Source: Buttiauxella sp. A111
GTDB lineage: Bacteria; Pseudomonadota; Gammaproteobacteria; Enterobacterales; Enterobacteriaceae
Reading direction: 5' to 3'
Assembly: GCF_014189855.1 (NCBI RefSeq)
Contig: NZ_BJFN01000009.1
Location: forward strand, 1-64,000
DNA: 64,000 nt
Shown here: positions 17,450 to 26,662 of the stretch, one piece after another
Layout: each line of letters starts with the position of its first letter
How positions within the stretch are numbered: position 1 is the first letter of the stretch
Notes under the pieces: generated by a model
Databases searched by the model: none
The model's input: only the letters and a program-made list of their open reading frames with translations
What the model was told of the DNA's origin: nothing
Made by a program: the position numbers and the translations under genes

Positions 17450-19102
17450 ATGAAACGCAGATTACCTTTTCAGGTGAAACTCTTTTTATCTTTGGTGGGG
17501 TTTTCCTGCCTGCTGTTAGCCCTGTTGGGGGCGATCTTGTTTCATGTTCTTGACCGCCAGCTTCATCGAGATCTTGGCCAACGCGCACGGGTTCAGGCCA
17601 CTCAGATTGCATTGATGCCAGGGCTTGCTGAGAAAGTCGCCGCCAGGGATGTGTCAGGCATTGCACATTTGATTCAACCCCTGCGCAATCAAAGTGATGC
17701 CAGTTATATCGTGATTGGCGATGTGCGTGAACAGCATCTCTATCACTCGGAATCACCGGAGCGGCTACATCTGCCGATGATTGGCGGTGATAACGCAGAG
17801 GTTTTGCAGGGGAAAACCATTATCTCCATGCGTAAAGGGGGAATCGGTGTTTCATTGCGCAGCAAAGCCCCTATTCTCGATGCCAACAATCAGGTCATTG
17901 GTATTGTTTCGGTCGGCTACCTCACCTCCTATATCGCCAATATTAATGCACGGCTGCTCTGGCAAGCCGGTTTATATGGCCTGTTGCTTTTAATACTGCT
18001 GTTTATTTTTTCGTGGATGTTTACCCGCAACGTCAAAAGGCAGATGTTTTGGCTTGAGCCAAAAGAGATCGCATTACTGGTGCTACAACAAAAAGCGCTG
18101 CTGGAAGCGATGTATGAAGGGATATTTGCGGTTAACGCCGAGAAACAGCTGATCTTAATTAACCGTGCCGCACGGGAATTACTGGATATTCGCCAGCCCG
18201 AAAATGAACTCATTGGCAAACCCATTGAGAAAATCGTGCAAACCCCGCTGACCTTTTTTGACCCAACCCGCGCGGTAGATAACCGCAGCCTCCACGATCA
18301 AATCACGGTATTGAATCAACGCGAAGTGATCGTCAACCGCGTGCCTATCGAAGTGGAACCCGGCGCTGAAAGGGGTTGGGTCTTTAGCTTTCGCGACAAA
18401 AATGACATCAACACCTTGAGCAGCCAGTTGAGCCAGGTGAAGCGCTATGCCGACAACCTGCGTATCATGCGCCATGAGCAACTGAACTGGACCGCGACAC
18501 TGGCCGGTCTGCTACAAATGCAACGTTATGACGATGCGATGCGCTACATTCAGGCGCAATCCGAAGGCGCACAGGCAGTGCTGGATTTTGTCTCCACGCG
18601 CATCACTTCCCCATGTTTATGCGGTCTGTTATTGGGAAAATTCGTCAGCGCGCGAGAAAAAGGAATTGAGCTGGCGTTCGATCCAGCCTGCCAGCTCACC
18701 CGCATTCCCAGTGGTATCAGCGAAACGGCACTGATGTCAGTGATTGGCAATTTGCTGGATAACGCAGTCGACGCCACGCTAAAAGCCCACAATAGTGCAG
18801 CGCCTGTAGAGCTTTATATTTCGGACAGAAATCAGGAATTGTTGATTGAAGTCGCCGATCAGGGTGTCGGAATTGAGGATGCATTAAAACCCCATATCTT
18901 TGAGCAAGGGGTGTCGAGCAAACCTTCAGACGTGCATGAGATGGCAGGCTCGGATCATGGCATCGGCCTGTATCTGGCTGCGGGATATGTCAATCAGGCT
19001 GGCGGCAGTATCGAAGTCACAGACAATTCGCCACAAGGTACGATATTTTCTGTTTTTATTCCGTTCCCCGGGAGCGTTTCAACAGGACAACACCATGAGT
19101 AA
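17450..19102 (+). CDS. CitA/DcuS-type sensor histidine kinase
   Basis: 550 residues from the ATG at 17450 (MKRRLPFQVKLFLSLVGF); an upstream in-frame ATG would add 23 atypical residues. Two membrane helices (about 9-31 and 168-190) flank a periplasmic PAS-like sensor of about 135 residues. Then come a cytoplasmic PAS domain (LLEAMYEGIFAVNAEKQLIL), a phospho-acceptor region with histidine at about 342 in MRHEQLNWTATLAGLL, and an ATPase domain (NLLDNAVDA, DQGVGIED, HGIGLYL). This layout is that of carboxylate sensors. The stop overlaps the response-regulator start by 8 bp. Control of the downstream ABC importer is likely from position. Confidence 0.88.
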   Translation: MKRRLPFQVKLFLSLVGFSCLLLALLGAILFHVLDRQLHRDLGQRARVQATQIALMPGLAEKVAARDVSGIAHLIQPLRNQSDASYIVIGDVREQHLYHSESPERLHLPMIGGDNAEVLQGKTIISMRKGGIGVSLRSKAPILDANNQVIGIVSVGYLTSYIANINARLLWQAGLYGLLLLILLFIFSWMFTRNVKRQMFWLEPKEIALLVLQQKALLEAMYEGIFAVNAEKQLILINRAARELLDIRQPENELIGKPIEKIVQTPLTFFDPTRAVDNRSLHDQITVLNQREVIVNRVPIEVEPGAERGWVFSFRDKNDINTLSSQLSQVKRYADNLRIMRHEQLNWTATLAGLLQMQRYDDAMRYIQAQSEGAQAVLDFVSTRITSPCLCGLLLGKFVSAREKGIELAFDPACQLTRIPSGISETALMSVIGNLLDNAVDATLKAHNSAAPVELYISDRNQELLIEVADQGVGIEDALKPHIFEQGVSSKPSDVHEMAGSDHGIGLYLAAGYVNQAGGSIEVTDNSPQGTIFSVFIPFPGSVSTGQHHE

Positions 19103-19793
19103 AAGCAGCGCATTCGATGTCGTCATCGTGGAGGATGAACCCTATCTCGCCAGTTTGCATCGTGACTTTATCGAGCAAAATTTCAAACTGCGCGTGGTGG
19201 GGATTGCCGCAACGCTTGAACAGGCTCGTGCCCTACTGGAATTACATCAACCCCCGTTGGTGTTGCTCGACAACTTTTTGCCCGACGGGCAAGGCGTGGA
19301 GTTAATTGATAGCCCCTTGCTGAAAAGCTTCGATTGCTCCGTGATTTTCATTACAGCCGCAAGCGACATGCAAACCTGCAGCCAGGCCATGCGCAGCGGC
19401 GCGTTTGACTACATCATAAAGCCCGTCTCTTTTCACCGCCTGCGCAGTTCGCTTGAACGGTTTATGCAACTGGTAGAAACAAAGCGCCATGTGAAAGTTG
19501 TGGATCAAACAGCGTTGGACCGGCTTTTTAATCTCCCTGCTATTAATATCCCGTCAGCCTCGTCAACCAAAGGGATTGAACCCAATACGCTTGAGCGAGT
19601 ACAGGCTGTTTTTACCTGTAAGCCTGATATCTCCTGGTCCGTAGAGCAGGTCGTGCAAGAGGTGGGGATCAGCAAAACGACCGGTCGCCGCTATCTGGAG
19701 TATTGCGTCGAAATGGGGTTAATCGTGGTGGAGATGCAGTATGGAAATATCGGCCATCCGCGACGGCTTTACCGCAAAAAAATCGGGGCGTAA
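19095..19793 (+). CDS. CitB/DcuR-type response regulator
   Basis: 232 residues from the ATG at 19095, which overlaps the kinase stop; upstream ATGs in the same frame lie inside the kinase gene. The receiver domain has acidic residues VEDEP, the phospho-acceptor Asp at about 59 (LLDNFLPDG), and the lysine in IIKPVSF. The C-terminal domain has a helix-turn-helix (VGISKTTGRRYLEYC) and ends with GHPRRLYRKK, as in regulators paired with CitA/DcuS kinases. Its stop lies within a short GC-rich terminator. The likely target is the ABC operon starting at 19969 (inference). Confidence 0.88.
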   Translation: MSKSSAFDVVIVEDEPYLASLHRDFIEQNFKLRVVGIAATLEQARALLELHQPPLVLLDNFLPDGQGVELIDSPLLKSFDCSVIFITAASDMQTCSQAMRSGAFDYIIKPVSFHRLRSSLERFMQLVETKRHVKVVDQTALDRLFNLPAINIPSASSTKGIEPNTLERVQAVFTCKPDISWSVEQVVQEVGISKTTGRRYLEYCVEMGLIVVEMQYGNIGHPRRLYRKKIGA

Positions 19794-19804
19794 AAGCCCC
19801 TTTT
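19785..19804 (+). terminator. Short terminator after the response regulator
   Basis: GGGGC, a 6-nt loop, GCCCC, TTTT. The stem spans the stop codon of the response-regulator gene. It is short (5 bp) so termination is probably partial. Confidence 0.5.
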
Positions 19805-19968
19805 GGGGTCCGATTGAAAACACTTTCCGTGGTGTTAATGGTGTTAATTGCCTGGAAAAAGCCCCGAATCACAATTCAGAAAGATATAAAAATCCCCCCA
19901 TTGCCTGAAAGATGGCTTGCGTTATGTTTACCTTTAGTTTCTCAAATGTAACTAGAAGGTTAAAAATA

Positions 19969-21057
19969 ATGTCGAATAAATTACGCATCTCTCTGATTAC
20001 TGCCGCTGTCCTTATGTCTTCATCTGCAATGTCTGCTCTACCGCAAGGCTACCCGGCCGACTATCAAAAAGTCGTCGATGCTGCGACCAAAGAAGGGAAA
20101 GTGGTTATCTATTCCACGACCGACACAAAAGCCGCAGGCCCGCTTATTCAAGGGTTTGAAGCGGCTTATCCGGGAATAAAAGTTGAATATAACGACATGA
20201 ACAGTACCGAACTGTACAACCGTTATATCAGCGAACAAGCCGCGGGTGGCAACAGTGGCGACGTGGTCTGGAGCTCTTCAATGGACACCGCGCTGAAACT
20301 GGCGGTGGACTATGCGCAAGAATATAAATCCCCTGAACAGAGCCAGTTGCCAAAATGGGCAATGTGGAAGGATAAGGCCTACGGTACAACCTACGAACCG
20401 GTGGTGTTTATCTATAACAAACGTTTGATTCCGGCAGGCGAAGTGCCTGATTCCCATAGCGCACTGGCGAAGCTGATTGCCAGCCAGACCGACAAGTTCA
20501 GCAAAAAAGTTACCACCTACGATATCGAGAAATCGGGCCTGGGCTTTATGCTTTCCGTTCAGGACTCCAAAGCCGATCCTAACTATTTCAAAACGCTGGC
20601 TGACGTCGCCAAAGGTGGGTTAGCGGTGCAGTCATCTACCGGCACCATGATGGAACGCGTGTCATCCGGCGAAAACCTGATTGGCTTTAACATTCTTGGC
20701 TCATACGCAGAAGCCCGCGCGAAAACCGATCCTTCGCTCGGCATCTCTTATCCAAAGGATTACACCCTGGTGTTGTCACGCGTTTCTTTCATCAGTCAGC
20801 AAGCGCAAAACGGCAACGCTGCGAAACTGTGGCTGGACTATGTGCTGTCTGATAAAGGGCAGAGTATTCTGGCAAATCAGGCTGATATCCCGTCCATCCG
20901 CAACGATATCGAAGGCAAAAACGATATTGATGGCATGACCAAAATGTTAGGCAGTGCGCTCAAACCTATCCCGGTCGATGAAAGCCTGCTTGAGTATCTG
21001 CAACCTAAAAAGCGTCTCGATTACATCAAGCAGTGGCGTGAAGCTGCTCAGAAATAA
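19969..21057 (+). CDS. ABC importer periplasmic binding protein (COG1840/Fbp-like)
   Basis: 362 residues from the ATG at 19969, preceded by AGAAGG. An upstream in-frame ATG would add 19 residues and spoil the signal peptide. The signal peptide ends near SSSAMSA. The mature part (GKVVIYSTTDTKAAGPLIQG, GDVVWSSSMDTALKLA, YEPVVFIYNKR) has the fold of the family that binds ferric iron, phosphoglycerate or 2-aminoethylphosphonate. I do not see the adjacent tyrosine pair typical of ferric-iron binding proteins, so iron is not assured. It is the first gene of an ABC operon next to a carboxylate-type two-component system, so an organic acid or metal-carboxylate substrate is possible. Confidence 0.85.
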   Translation: MSNKLRISLITAAVLMSSSAMSALPQGYPADYQKVVDAATKEGKVVIYSTTDTKAAGPLIQGFEAAYPGIKVEYNDMNSTELYNRYISEQAAGGNSGDVVWSSSMDTALKLAVDYAQEYKSPEQSQLPKWAMWKDKAYGTTYEPVVFIYNKRLIPAGEVPDSHSALAKLIASQTDKFSKKVTTYDIEKSGLGFMLSVQDSKADPNYFKTLADVAKGGLAVQSSTGTMMERVSSGENLIGFNILGSYAEARAKTDPSLGISYPKDYTLVLSRVSFISQQAQNGNAAKLWLDYVLSDKGQSILANQADIPSIRNDIEGKNDIDGMTKMLGSALKPIPVDESLLEYLQPKKRLDYIKQWREAAQK

Positions 21058-21129
21058 TTTACCCGTCATCCTTCAAGCTGCGAGTGCGTTGACCGCACTC
21101 GCTCACCCGAACCACTTACCTGTGGATTC
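21058..21129. repeat. ERIC element remnant (about 72 bp, internal deletion)
   Basis: Shares the ERIC left half (ACCCGTCAT...TTCAAGCTGC, CTCACCCGA, CACTTACCTG) and then jumps to GGATTC. About 13 central bases and the right arm are missing. It lies in the 91-bp gap between the binding-protein and permease genes, inside one transcription unit. Confidence 0.8.
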
Positions 21130-21148
21130 CTAACCGAAGGGAAGTTGT

Positions 21149-22918
21149 ATGAGTCCATTACTCAGAAAGTGGCAGAGCCTGCCGCGCGGTGTTGTGGTGT
21201 TGATAACCGCGCTCGTTATCTACATTCCACTCTCGTTCATCGTTATCCAAAGTTTTCTTTCCGCGCCATTCTTTGCGCCGTCAAAAGAGTGGAGCCTCGA
21301 ATCCTTCGGGTTTATTTTTACCGATCCTGATTTCTACAAAGCGCTGAAAAGTGGTTTTATTCTGGCATTCGGACTGGTGATTATTGCCATTCCGCTTGGC
21401 GGGATTCTGGCGTTTCTGATGGTGCGCACCGATTTACCCGGCCGACGTCTGATTGAGCCGCTGATCCTGGTGCCCATTTTTGTCTCACCGATGGTTCTGG
21501 GGTTTGGCTACGTGGTCGCCGCAGGTCCAGTAGGCTTCTTCTCGCTGTGGGCGCAGTCGGTTCTCGGTTTCGTGCCGTGGAACATCTACGACATGTCGAG
21601 CATCGTGGTTATCGCGGGCCTGACACACGTTCCGCACGCCTATCTATACATCTCTTCTGCGCTGCGTAGCGTGGGTTCCGATGTTGAAGAAGCGGCGCGT
21701 ATCGCCGGGGCATCGCCGTTACAGGTAATGACGGCAGTCAGTTTGCCCATGGTGCGCCCGTCGATTCTCTATGCTTCGGTTTTGCTGTTCTTCCTCGGTC
21801 TGGAAGTGTTCGGGCTGATGCTGGTGCTCGGTGATCCTGAAGGCAACATGGTGCTGGCGACTTATTTGTATCAGTTGACCAATAAGCTCGGCACGCCGTC
21901 GTATCACTTGATGGCCGCGGTTGCTGTGGTGCTGATTTGCATCACTATTCCGCTTGTGATGTTACAACGCCGCCTGATGCGCACCGCCAACCGCTTCGTC
22001 ACAGTCAAAGGTAAAGCGTCGCAGGCGCGTGCATTGCCGCTGGGGAAATGGCGCTGGGTGGCGGGTGCGGTGGTCGCATTCTGGCTGACGGTGACCATTG
22101 GCGTTCCATTAATTGGTGTCGTGCTGCGTGCTTTTATCTCCAACTGGGGCGTTGGGGTTTCCCTTTGGGATGAGCTGTCGCTCAATACGTTCCGCAATAT
22201 CTGGGAACAACCTAATCTGCTGCGCGCCATCATCAACTCCATGGCGATTGGAGTTATCGGCGGCGCACTCGCCGTGGCCTGTTACCTGTTTATCGGTATC
22301 GCCATGCATCGCAAACCTGACAACGTTACGCGTTTTCTGGATTACAGCGTGCTCGTGCCTCGTGCGGTTCCAGGTCTGTTGGCCGGCCTGGCATTCTTGT
22401 GGGTGTTCCTGTTCCTGCCAATGTGGCTCGATAGCGCGCTTAAATCTGGCTGGCTTTCCGGAATGCCGTGGTCGCAATGGCTGCGGGATAATCTGGTGGT
22501 CTGGTTACGGTCATTACGCAGCACTATTTTCAGCGTCTGGCTGGCGTACACCGTGGTGTGGATGGCATACGGCTTACGACTCATCTCCTCAACGCTACTG
22601 CAAGTTGGGCCGGAGCTTGAAGAAGCCGCGCGCAGCACCGGGGCCACTCGCGGGCAAATCACTCGCCACGTCACCATCCCGTTATCGCGCTACGGCCTGA
22701 TTGGTTCATGGCTGCTGATGTTCCTGATTTTCGAACGTGAATATTCAACGGGTGTGTACTTGCTTTCACCGGGAACCGAAACCATCGGCTCGATGCTGGT
22801 GTCCCTGTGGGCCGCAGGTGCCATTGATATTGTCGCAGCGCTCTCGTTTATTAACATCCTGCTGGTGGTGGTAGGTCTGGGTATTGCCCTTCGCTTCGGA
22901 GTCAAATTACATGATTGA
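21149..22918 (+). CDS. ABC importer permease, two fused permease domains
   Basis: 589 residues with about 12 membrane helices, in the double-length form typical of the Fbp/Sfu-type permeases. Each half carries an EAA-like cytoplasmic loop that docks on the ATPase (EEAARIAGASPLQVMTAVSL and LEEAARSTGATRGQITRHV). The ribosome site GAAGGGAAG lies 5 bp before the ATG. The stop overlaps the ATPase start by 8 bp, so the two are coupled. It imports the ligand of the binding protein at 19969. Confidence 0.88.
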   Translation: MSPLLRKWQSLPRGVVVLITALVIYIPLSFIVIQSFLSAPFFAPSKEWSLESFGFIFTDPDFYKALKSGFILAFGLVIIAIPLGGILAFLMVRTDLPGRRLIEPLILVPIFVSPMVLGFGYVVAAGPVGFFSLWAQSVLGFVPWNIYDMSSIVVIAGLTHVPHAYLYISSALRSVGSDVEEAARIAGASPLQVMTAVSLPMVRPSILYASVLLFFLGLEVFGLMLVLGDPEGNMVLATYLYQLTNKLGTPSYHLMAAVAVVLICITIPLVMLQRRLMRTANRFVTVKGKASQARALPLGKWRWVAGAVVAFWLTVTIGVPLIGVVLRAFISNWGVGVSLWDELSLNTFRNIWEQPNLLRAIINSMAIGVIGGALAVACYLFIGIAMHRKPDNVTRFLDYSVLVPRAVPGLLAGLAFLWVFLFLPMWLDSALKSGWLSGMPWSQWLRDNLVVWLRSLRSTIFSVWLAYTVVWMAYGLRLISSTLLQVGPELEEAARSTGATRGQITRHVTIPLSRYGLIGSWLLMFLIFEREYSTGVYLLSPGTETIGSMLVSLWAAGAIDIVAALSFINILLVVVGLGIALRFGVKLHD

Positions 22919-23981
22919 ATTATCGGTCGACAATCTTCATTTAACCTACGGCGACAACCCGGTGCTAAAAGGCGTTTCGATGAATTTGAAACGCGGCGAA
23001 GTGGTGTCGTTGCTCGGGCCTTCCGGTAGCGGAAAAACCACGTTGCTGCGGGCCGTCGCAGGCCTTGAAAAGCCGACGCAGGGTGCCATTACCATTGGCA
23101 ACAACAAAGTGTATGACGGCACACCGCGCAGTGAAATTCCTGCCGAGGAACGTAATCTCGGGCTGGTGTTTCAGTCCTACGCGTTATGGCCGCACAAAAC
23201 CGTGTTTGAGAATGTCGCCTACCCGCTGAAACTACGCAAAGTGCCGACCGCTGAAATCGCCCAGCGAGTGCAGGCGGTGCTGGATCAACTTGGCCTCGGG
23301 CATCTTGGCAAGCGCCATCCGTATCAGCTTTCGGGTGGGCAGCAACAGCGCGTGGCGATTGGCCGGGCACTGGTTTACAACCCACCGGTTATCCTGCTTG
23401 ATGAACCGCTGTCGAATCTCGATGCTAAGTTACGCGAGGAAGCCCGTGTCTTCCTGCGCGAACTGATTATTAAACTCGGTTTATCGGCGCTGATGGTGAC
23501 GCACGACCAGAACGAAGCAATGGCGATTTCTGACCGCATTCTGCTGCTTAACAACGGCAAAATAGAACAACAAGGTACGCCGCAGGAAATGTACGGCTCA
23601 CCAAAAACCCTGTTTACCGCCGAGTTCATGGGGAGCAACAACCGCTTGCACGGCAAAGTGACGGAGGTTCGCGATGGCTTTGCCCGCATTGAAGGAAAGG
23701 GTTGGAGTCTTTGGGGACAGGCAGGAGCAGGCGTACAGGTCAGCCAGGAAGGCACCGCCGTTATCCGCGTTGAGCGTGTGGAACTGGTGGACGGCCCGGG
23801 AGAAAATCAACTTGAATTGCCACTATTGACCAGCATGTATCTCGGCGACCGCTGGGAATATCTGTTCCGTACTTCAGGCGACGATTTTGTTATCCGGGCT
23901 TACGGCCGCGAGGTTCGTGACCCGCAACATTGCCATCTGGCGTTACCAAAGCAACATGTCTGGATTTTCCCAAAAGCCTGA
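22911..23981 (+). CDS. ABC importer ATP-binding protein
   Basis: 356 residues from the ATG at 22911, inside the end of the permease gene; the upstream ATG at 22884 would add 9 residues. It shows Walker A GPSGSGKTT, the Q loop (VFQSYALWPHKT), signature LSGGQQQRVAIGRA, Walker B VILLDEPLSNLDA and the H-loop MVTHDQNEA. A C-terminal TOBE-like regulatory domain covers about 240-356. This is the MalK/FbpC/PotA class that powers uptake through the preceding permease. It is the last gene of the operon and a perfect hairpin follows 21 bp later. Confidence 0.9.
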   Translation: MIELSVDNLHLTYGDNPVLKGVSMNLKRGEVVSLLGPSGSGKTTLLRAVAGLEKPTQGAITIGNNKVYDGTPRSEIPAEERNLGLVFQSYALWPHKTVFENVAYPLKLRKVPTAEIAQRVQAVLDQLGLGHLGKRHPYQLSGGQQQRVAIGRALVYNPPVILLDEPLSNLDAKLREEARVFLRELIIKLGLSALMVTHDQNEAMAISDRILLLNNGKIEQQGTPQEMYGSPKTLFTAEFMGSNNRLHGKVTEVRDGFARIEGKGWSLWGQAGAGVQVSQEGTAVIRVERVELVDGPGENQLELPLLTSMYLGDRWEYLFRTSGDDFVIRAYGREVRDPQHCHLALPKQHVWIFPKA

Positions 23982-24002
23982 AAACCCAAAGCCTGAAAAT
24001 AA

Positions 24003-24029
24003 GAGGCAACCGCTAAAAGCGGTTGCCTC
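24003..24029. terminator. Perfect 12-bp hairpin after the ABC operon
   Basis: GAGGCAACCGCT, AAA, AGCGGTTGCCTC. There is no T run on either side, so it may be a weak or factor-assisted terminator or an mRNA-stabilising 3' structure. It sits between two convergent units. Confidence 0.6.
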
Positions 24030-24144
24030 GCAGGCTTCAACCATGACATTCACCCCACTTATTAAAATCTATAGATTCATTTTACAAAACATGACGTAAC
24101 ATCCTGCAAAGAGTTTGTTATAACGTTATGCACTGCCTAATAGA

Positions 24145-24288
24145 ATGAAAAAATGTATGTTTTACTGGTTCTTAGCTAGCCTGATTGTTTTAATGTCTGG
24201 TGTCTGGGGTTTACTGCTATTCAATGTTTTTGATATCACTCTGCATCTGGCTTACTTACTCGATACTCTCGAAGAGGCTATGCAGTAG
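24145..24288 (+). CDS. Possible small membrane protein next to arn operon
   Basis: 47 codons: starts MKKCMFYWFLASL and ends LAYLLDTLEEAMQ. One strong hydrophobic helix covers about residues 6-28, followed by a short amphipathic acidic tail, a layout common in regulatory small membrane proteins. It lies between the ABC operon and arnF, convergent with arnF. The ribosome site is weak (no clear GGAG), and a TATAAC at about 24119-24124 could be a -10 box. It does not match PmrR or MgrB as I know them. Coding is plausible, not proven. Confidence 0.45.
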   Translation: MKKCMFYWFLASLIVLMSGVWGLLLFNVFDITLHLAYLLDTLEEAMQ

Positions 24289-24296
24289 CGGCAAAT

Positions 24297-24677
24297 TTAA
24301 CGTTTTTTGTCAGGAATGCTGATCAATAACAAACCAAGAAAAATGACGCCGACCCCAACCAATTTCCCCATACTAAAACCTTCATGCAACCACGGCAGCC
24401 AGATCGCGGCAGCCCACACCAGCACGTAGCTTAAACTGAGCAACGGATAGGCTTTACTCAACGCCACTCGGCGCAACGCCAGAAACCAGCAGCCCATCGA
24501 ACAAACATATGCAAACAGGCCAACCAACAGCGCCACAGCACCAGGGCTGAGGGCTAAAAATGCCGTTAGCAGTTCATGGGGTCGGTTAACCAGAGGCAAC
24601 GTCATCATCGCCCATTTCATAATGAGCTGAGCGCAACTGACTAACAGCACGCTCATCAATGCCCAGAAGTATCCCAT
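24297..24677 (-). CDS. arnF: ArnF, undecaprenyl-phosphate-L-Ara4N flippase subunit
   Basis: 126 residues with four membrane helices of the small multidrug resistance/EamA-like fold ([39 protein letters not shown]). With ArnE it is thought to move Ara4N-phosphoundecaprenol to the periplasmic face of the inner membrane, where ArnT uses it. It is the last gene of the operon and abuts arnE. The gene order and sequence match the family. Confidence 0.9.
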   Translation of the reverse strand: MGYFWALMSVLLVSCAQLIMKWAMMTLPLVNRPHELLTAFLALSPGAVALLVGLFAYVCSMGCWFLALRRVALSKAYPLLSLSYVLVWAAAIWLPWLHEGFSMGKLVGVGVIFLGLLLISIPDKKR

Positions 24678-25000
24678 CAGGCAGCCCCTCCGAGGATGGA
24701 GATCCCGGCAATAATCAGCACCACGCCCAACCCATGCCGCAGGGAAATGGGCTCATGCCAGATAAAACGGGCAGCAAGCGTAATAAAGATAAAATTAAGG
24801 CTAAGCATCGGATAAGCAACGCTGACCGGTACACGCTGTAAAACCAGCAACCACAGCAGCATGGCGCAGCCGAGCAGCACAACACTGAACGCCAGCCAGC
24901 CCAATAAATGCCGCCTGCCTCGTTTCCAGGTGGCCTGCTTCTGGCAAAGCTGGCCGCCGCAACTCAGCAGGCTGGCCAGCATAATCAACAGATAACTCAT
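24677..25000 (-). CDS. arnE: ArnE, undecaprenyl-phosphate-L-Ara4N flippase subunit
   Basis: 107 residues with four membrane helices. The segment [20 protein letters not shown], followed by [19 protein letters not shown], is characteristic. It partners ArnF in the inner membrane. Its start overlaps the end of arnT by 4 bp and its stop shares a base with the arnF start, so the three are translationally coupled. Confidence 0.92.
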   Translation of the reverse strand: MSYLLIMLASLLSCGGQLCQKQATWKRGRRHLLGWLAFSVVLLGCAMLLWLLVLQRVPVSVAYPMLSLNFIFITLAARFIWHEPISLRHGLGVVLIIAGISILGGAA

Positions 25001-26658
25001 GGTGTTTTTTCGTAGAAGAAGAGCACGAAGCGCCCTTTACGATAAAGTTGATCGGGCTCAGGTACAGAGTGGTCTTCCGGCAGTTTATCTTTCGACAGTA
25101 GCATCACCAGCGAGACATTCCCCTCTTTACGATGAACCGACAGCCAACGGGCGAAATCCTCACGGGAAACCAGGTTGTCCTTTGCATCATCAAAATTAGT
25201 CAGGCCATAATTCAGCTCACCGGGTTTGGCGTACATCGTGATATCACTACGCTTTAATTCCCAGGCAATACCTGCGCCCACGCCTACGCTATCGGCAAGA
25301 ATGTAGCGGCTGCTTTCGAGTTCCGGACGTACCACGTCGATAAAGACCTGCGGATGTTTGGAATCGATAACTTTGTCAGGGATAACGCCGCCCACTAACA
25401 ACGCCAGGCCAAGTGGACATAACGCCGCCCACTGCCAGAGCCTGTTGTTATTACGCAACGTGAGGTAGCCCACCAGCGCCCACACCAGAAACGCAACGCT
25501 CGCCTGAATCACCTTCAGCACTTCATGATTGGCATAAACCGGATGCTTTGCCACGCCCCACGGTGCCAGCCCTATCAGCACCACCAACGTGCAGACTCCG
25601 CCAAAAATCATGTTAATCCAGCTATTGATTTTCAACGTCCGCGACTGGGCCAGCAACTGCGTGGCATGGCGTGCCAGCAGAATAGCCAGAGGAGCAAAAC
25701 ACGGCAGAATGTAGGTCGGCAGCTTTCCTTTCGCGATGCTAAAGAACAGCAACGGCATGACTACCCAACCCAGCAGATAAAGCGAGCCGCTTTCAATTTT
25801 GCGCTCCTGCCAGCCGCGTTTTAATGCGCCAGGCAGCAGCGCCAGCCATGGCAAACACCCGGCAATCAGGAACGGTATGTAGTACCAGAATGGCGCTTTA
25901 TGCTGAGCATCTTTTTCTGCGAAACGCTGAATATGCTCAACCCAGAAGAAGTAGTGCCAGAAATCAGGTTCCGCTTTAGCGATAGCCAGCGCCCACGGCA
26001 ACGTAATCAGCGTGGCGCTGATAACCGCCAGCGGCCCAAACAGCAGAACCTCTTTCCAGCGTTTCTGAGCAATTACCCACGGCAATACGCCCAGCACAGG
26101 CACAGCCAGCGCAAGGAAACCTTTGGTCATGACGCCCATTCCGCAGGCAAGTCCCAGCAGAATATAGCCGCCCGCCTTTCCCGCTGTCGTTTGCGCATTC
26201 GCCCCAAGCCAAAAACTGCACATTGCGGCCACCAGCCACAGCGTGATCATCGGGTCGAGCACGGCGTAAGAGCCCACACCATAAACCAGCAGACAGGTCA
26301 GGAAAATCACACCCGACATGACGGCGACGGTTTTATCGCGCCACAAACGAAACGCCAACCACGACACCATCAGCGCGCTTAACGTAATAGAAAAGACCGA
26401 ACCAAACCGCACCGCGAAGTTGTTATGGCCAAAAATTAACTGACTGATGTTGTTTATCCAGTAGCCCGCCACCGGCTTTTCGAAATAACGCACATCCAGA
26501 AAGTGCGGCACTATCCAGTTTCCTGCCGCCAGCATCTCGCGGCTGATTTCCGCATAGCGGGTTTCATCCGGCTGCCACAGGGCGCGAAACTCGAGGGGGA
26601 GCAGGTAAAGCAGAGCAAAACCTAATAACAGAACCACCGAATATTTGACTAATTTCAT
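24997..26658 (-). CDS. arnT: ArnT, lipid A 4-amino-4-deoxy-L-arabinosyltransferase
   Basis: 553 residues of a GT-C membrane glycosyltransferase. The N-terminal helix is followed by the conserved periplasmic loop [16 protein letters not shown], holding the catalytic-type acidic residue, and [11 protein letters not shown]. About twelve membrane helices precede a soluble C-terminal domain. It transfers L-Ara4N from the undecaprenyl carrier to lipid A phosphates, lowering negative charge and giving resistance to polymyxin and cationic peptides. It is fifth in the operon. Confidence 0.95.
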   Translation of the reverse strand: MKLVKYSVVLLLGFALLYLLPLEFRALWQPDETRYAEISREMLAAGNWIVPHFLDVRYFEKPVAGYWINNISQLIFGHNNFAVRFGSVFSITLSALMVSWLAFRLWRDKTVAVMSGVIFLTCLLVYGVGSYAVLDPMITLWLVAAMCSFWLGANAQTTAGKAGGYILLGLACGMGVMTKGFLALAVPVLGVLPWVIAQKRWKEVLLFGPLAVISATLITLPWALAIAKAEPDFWHYFFWVEHIQRFAEKDAQHKAPFWYYIPFLIAGCLPWLALLPGALKRGWQERKIESGSLYLLGWVVMPLLFFSIAKGKLPTYILPCFAPLAILLARHATQLLAQSRTLKINSWINMIFGGVCTLVVLIGLAPWGVAKHPVYANHEVLKVIQASVAFLVWALVGYLTLRNNNRLWQWAALCPLGLALLVGGVIPDKVIDSKHPQVFIDVVRPELESSRYILADSVGVGAGIAWELKRSDITMYAKPGELNYGLTNFDDAKDNLVSREDFARWLSVHRKEGNVSLVMLLSKDKLPEDHSVPEPDQLYRKGRFVLFFYEKTP

Positions 26659-26662
26659 CCGT

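Noticed and set aside
19969-23981. Firm assignment of the ABC importer to ferric iron
   Set aside because: The overall family fits, but the tyrosine pair typical of ferric-binding proteins is not seen and no iron-box was identified.
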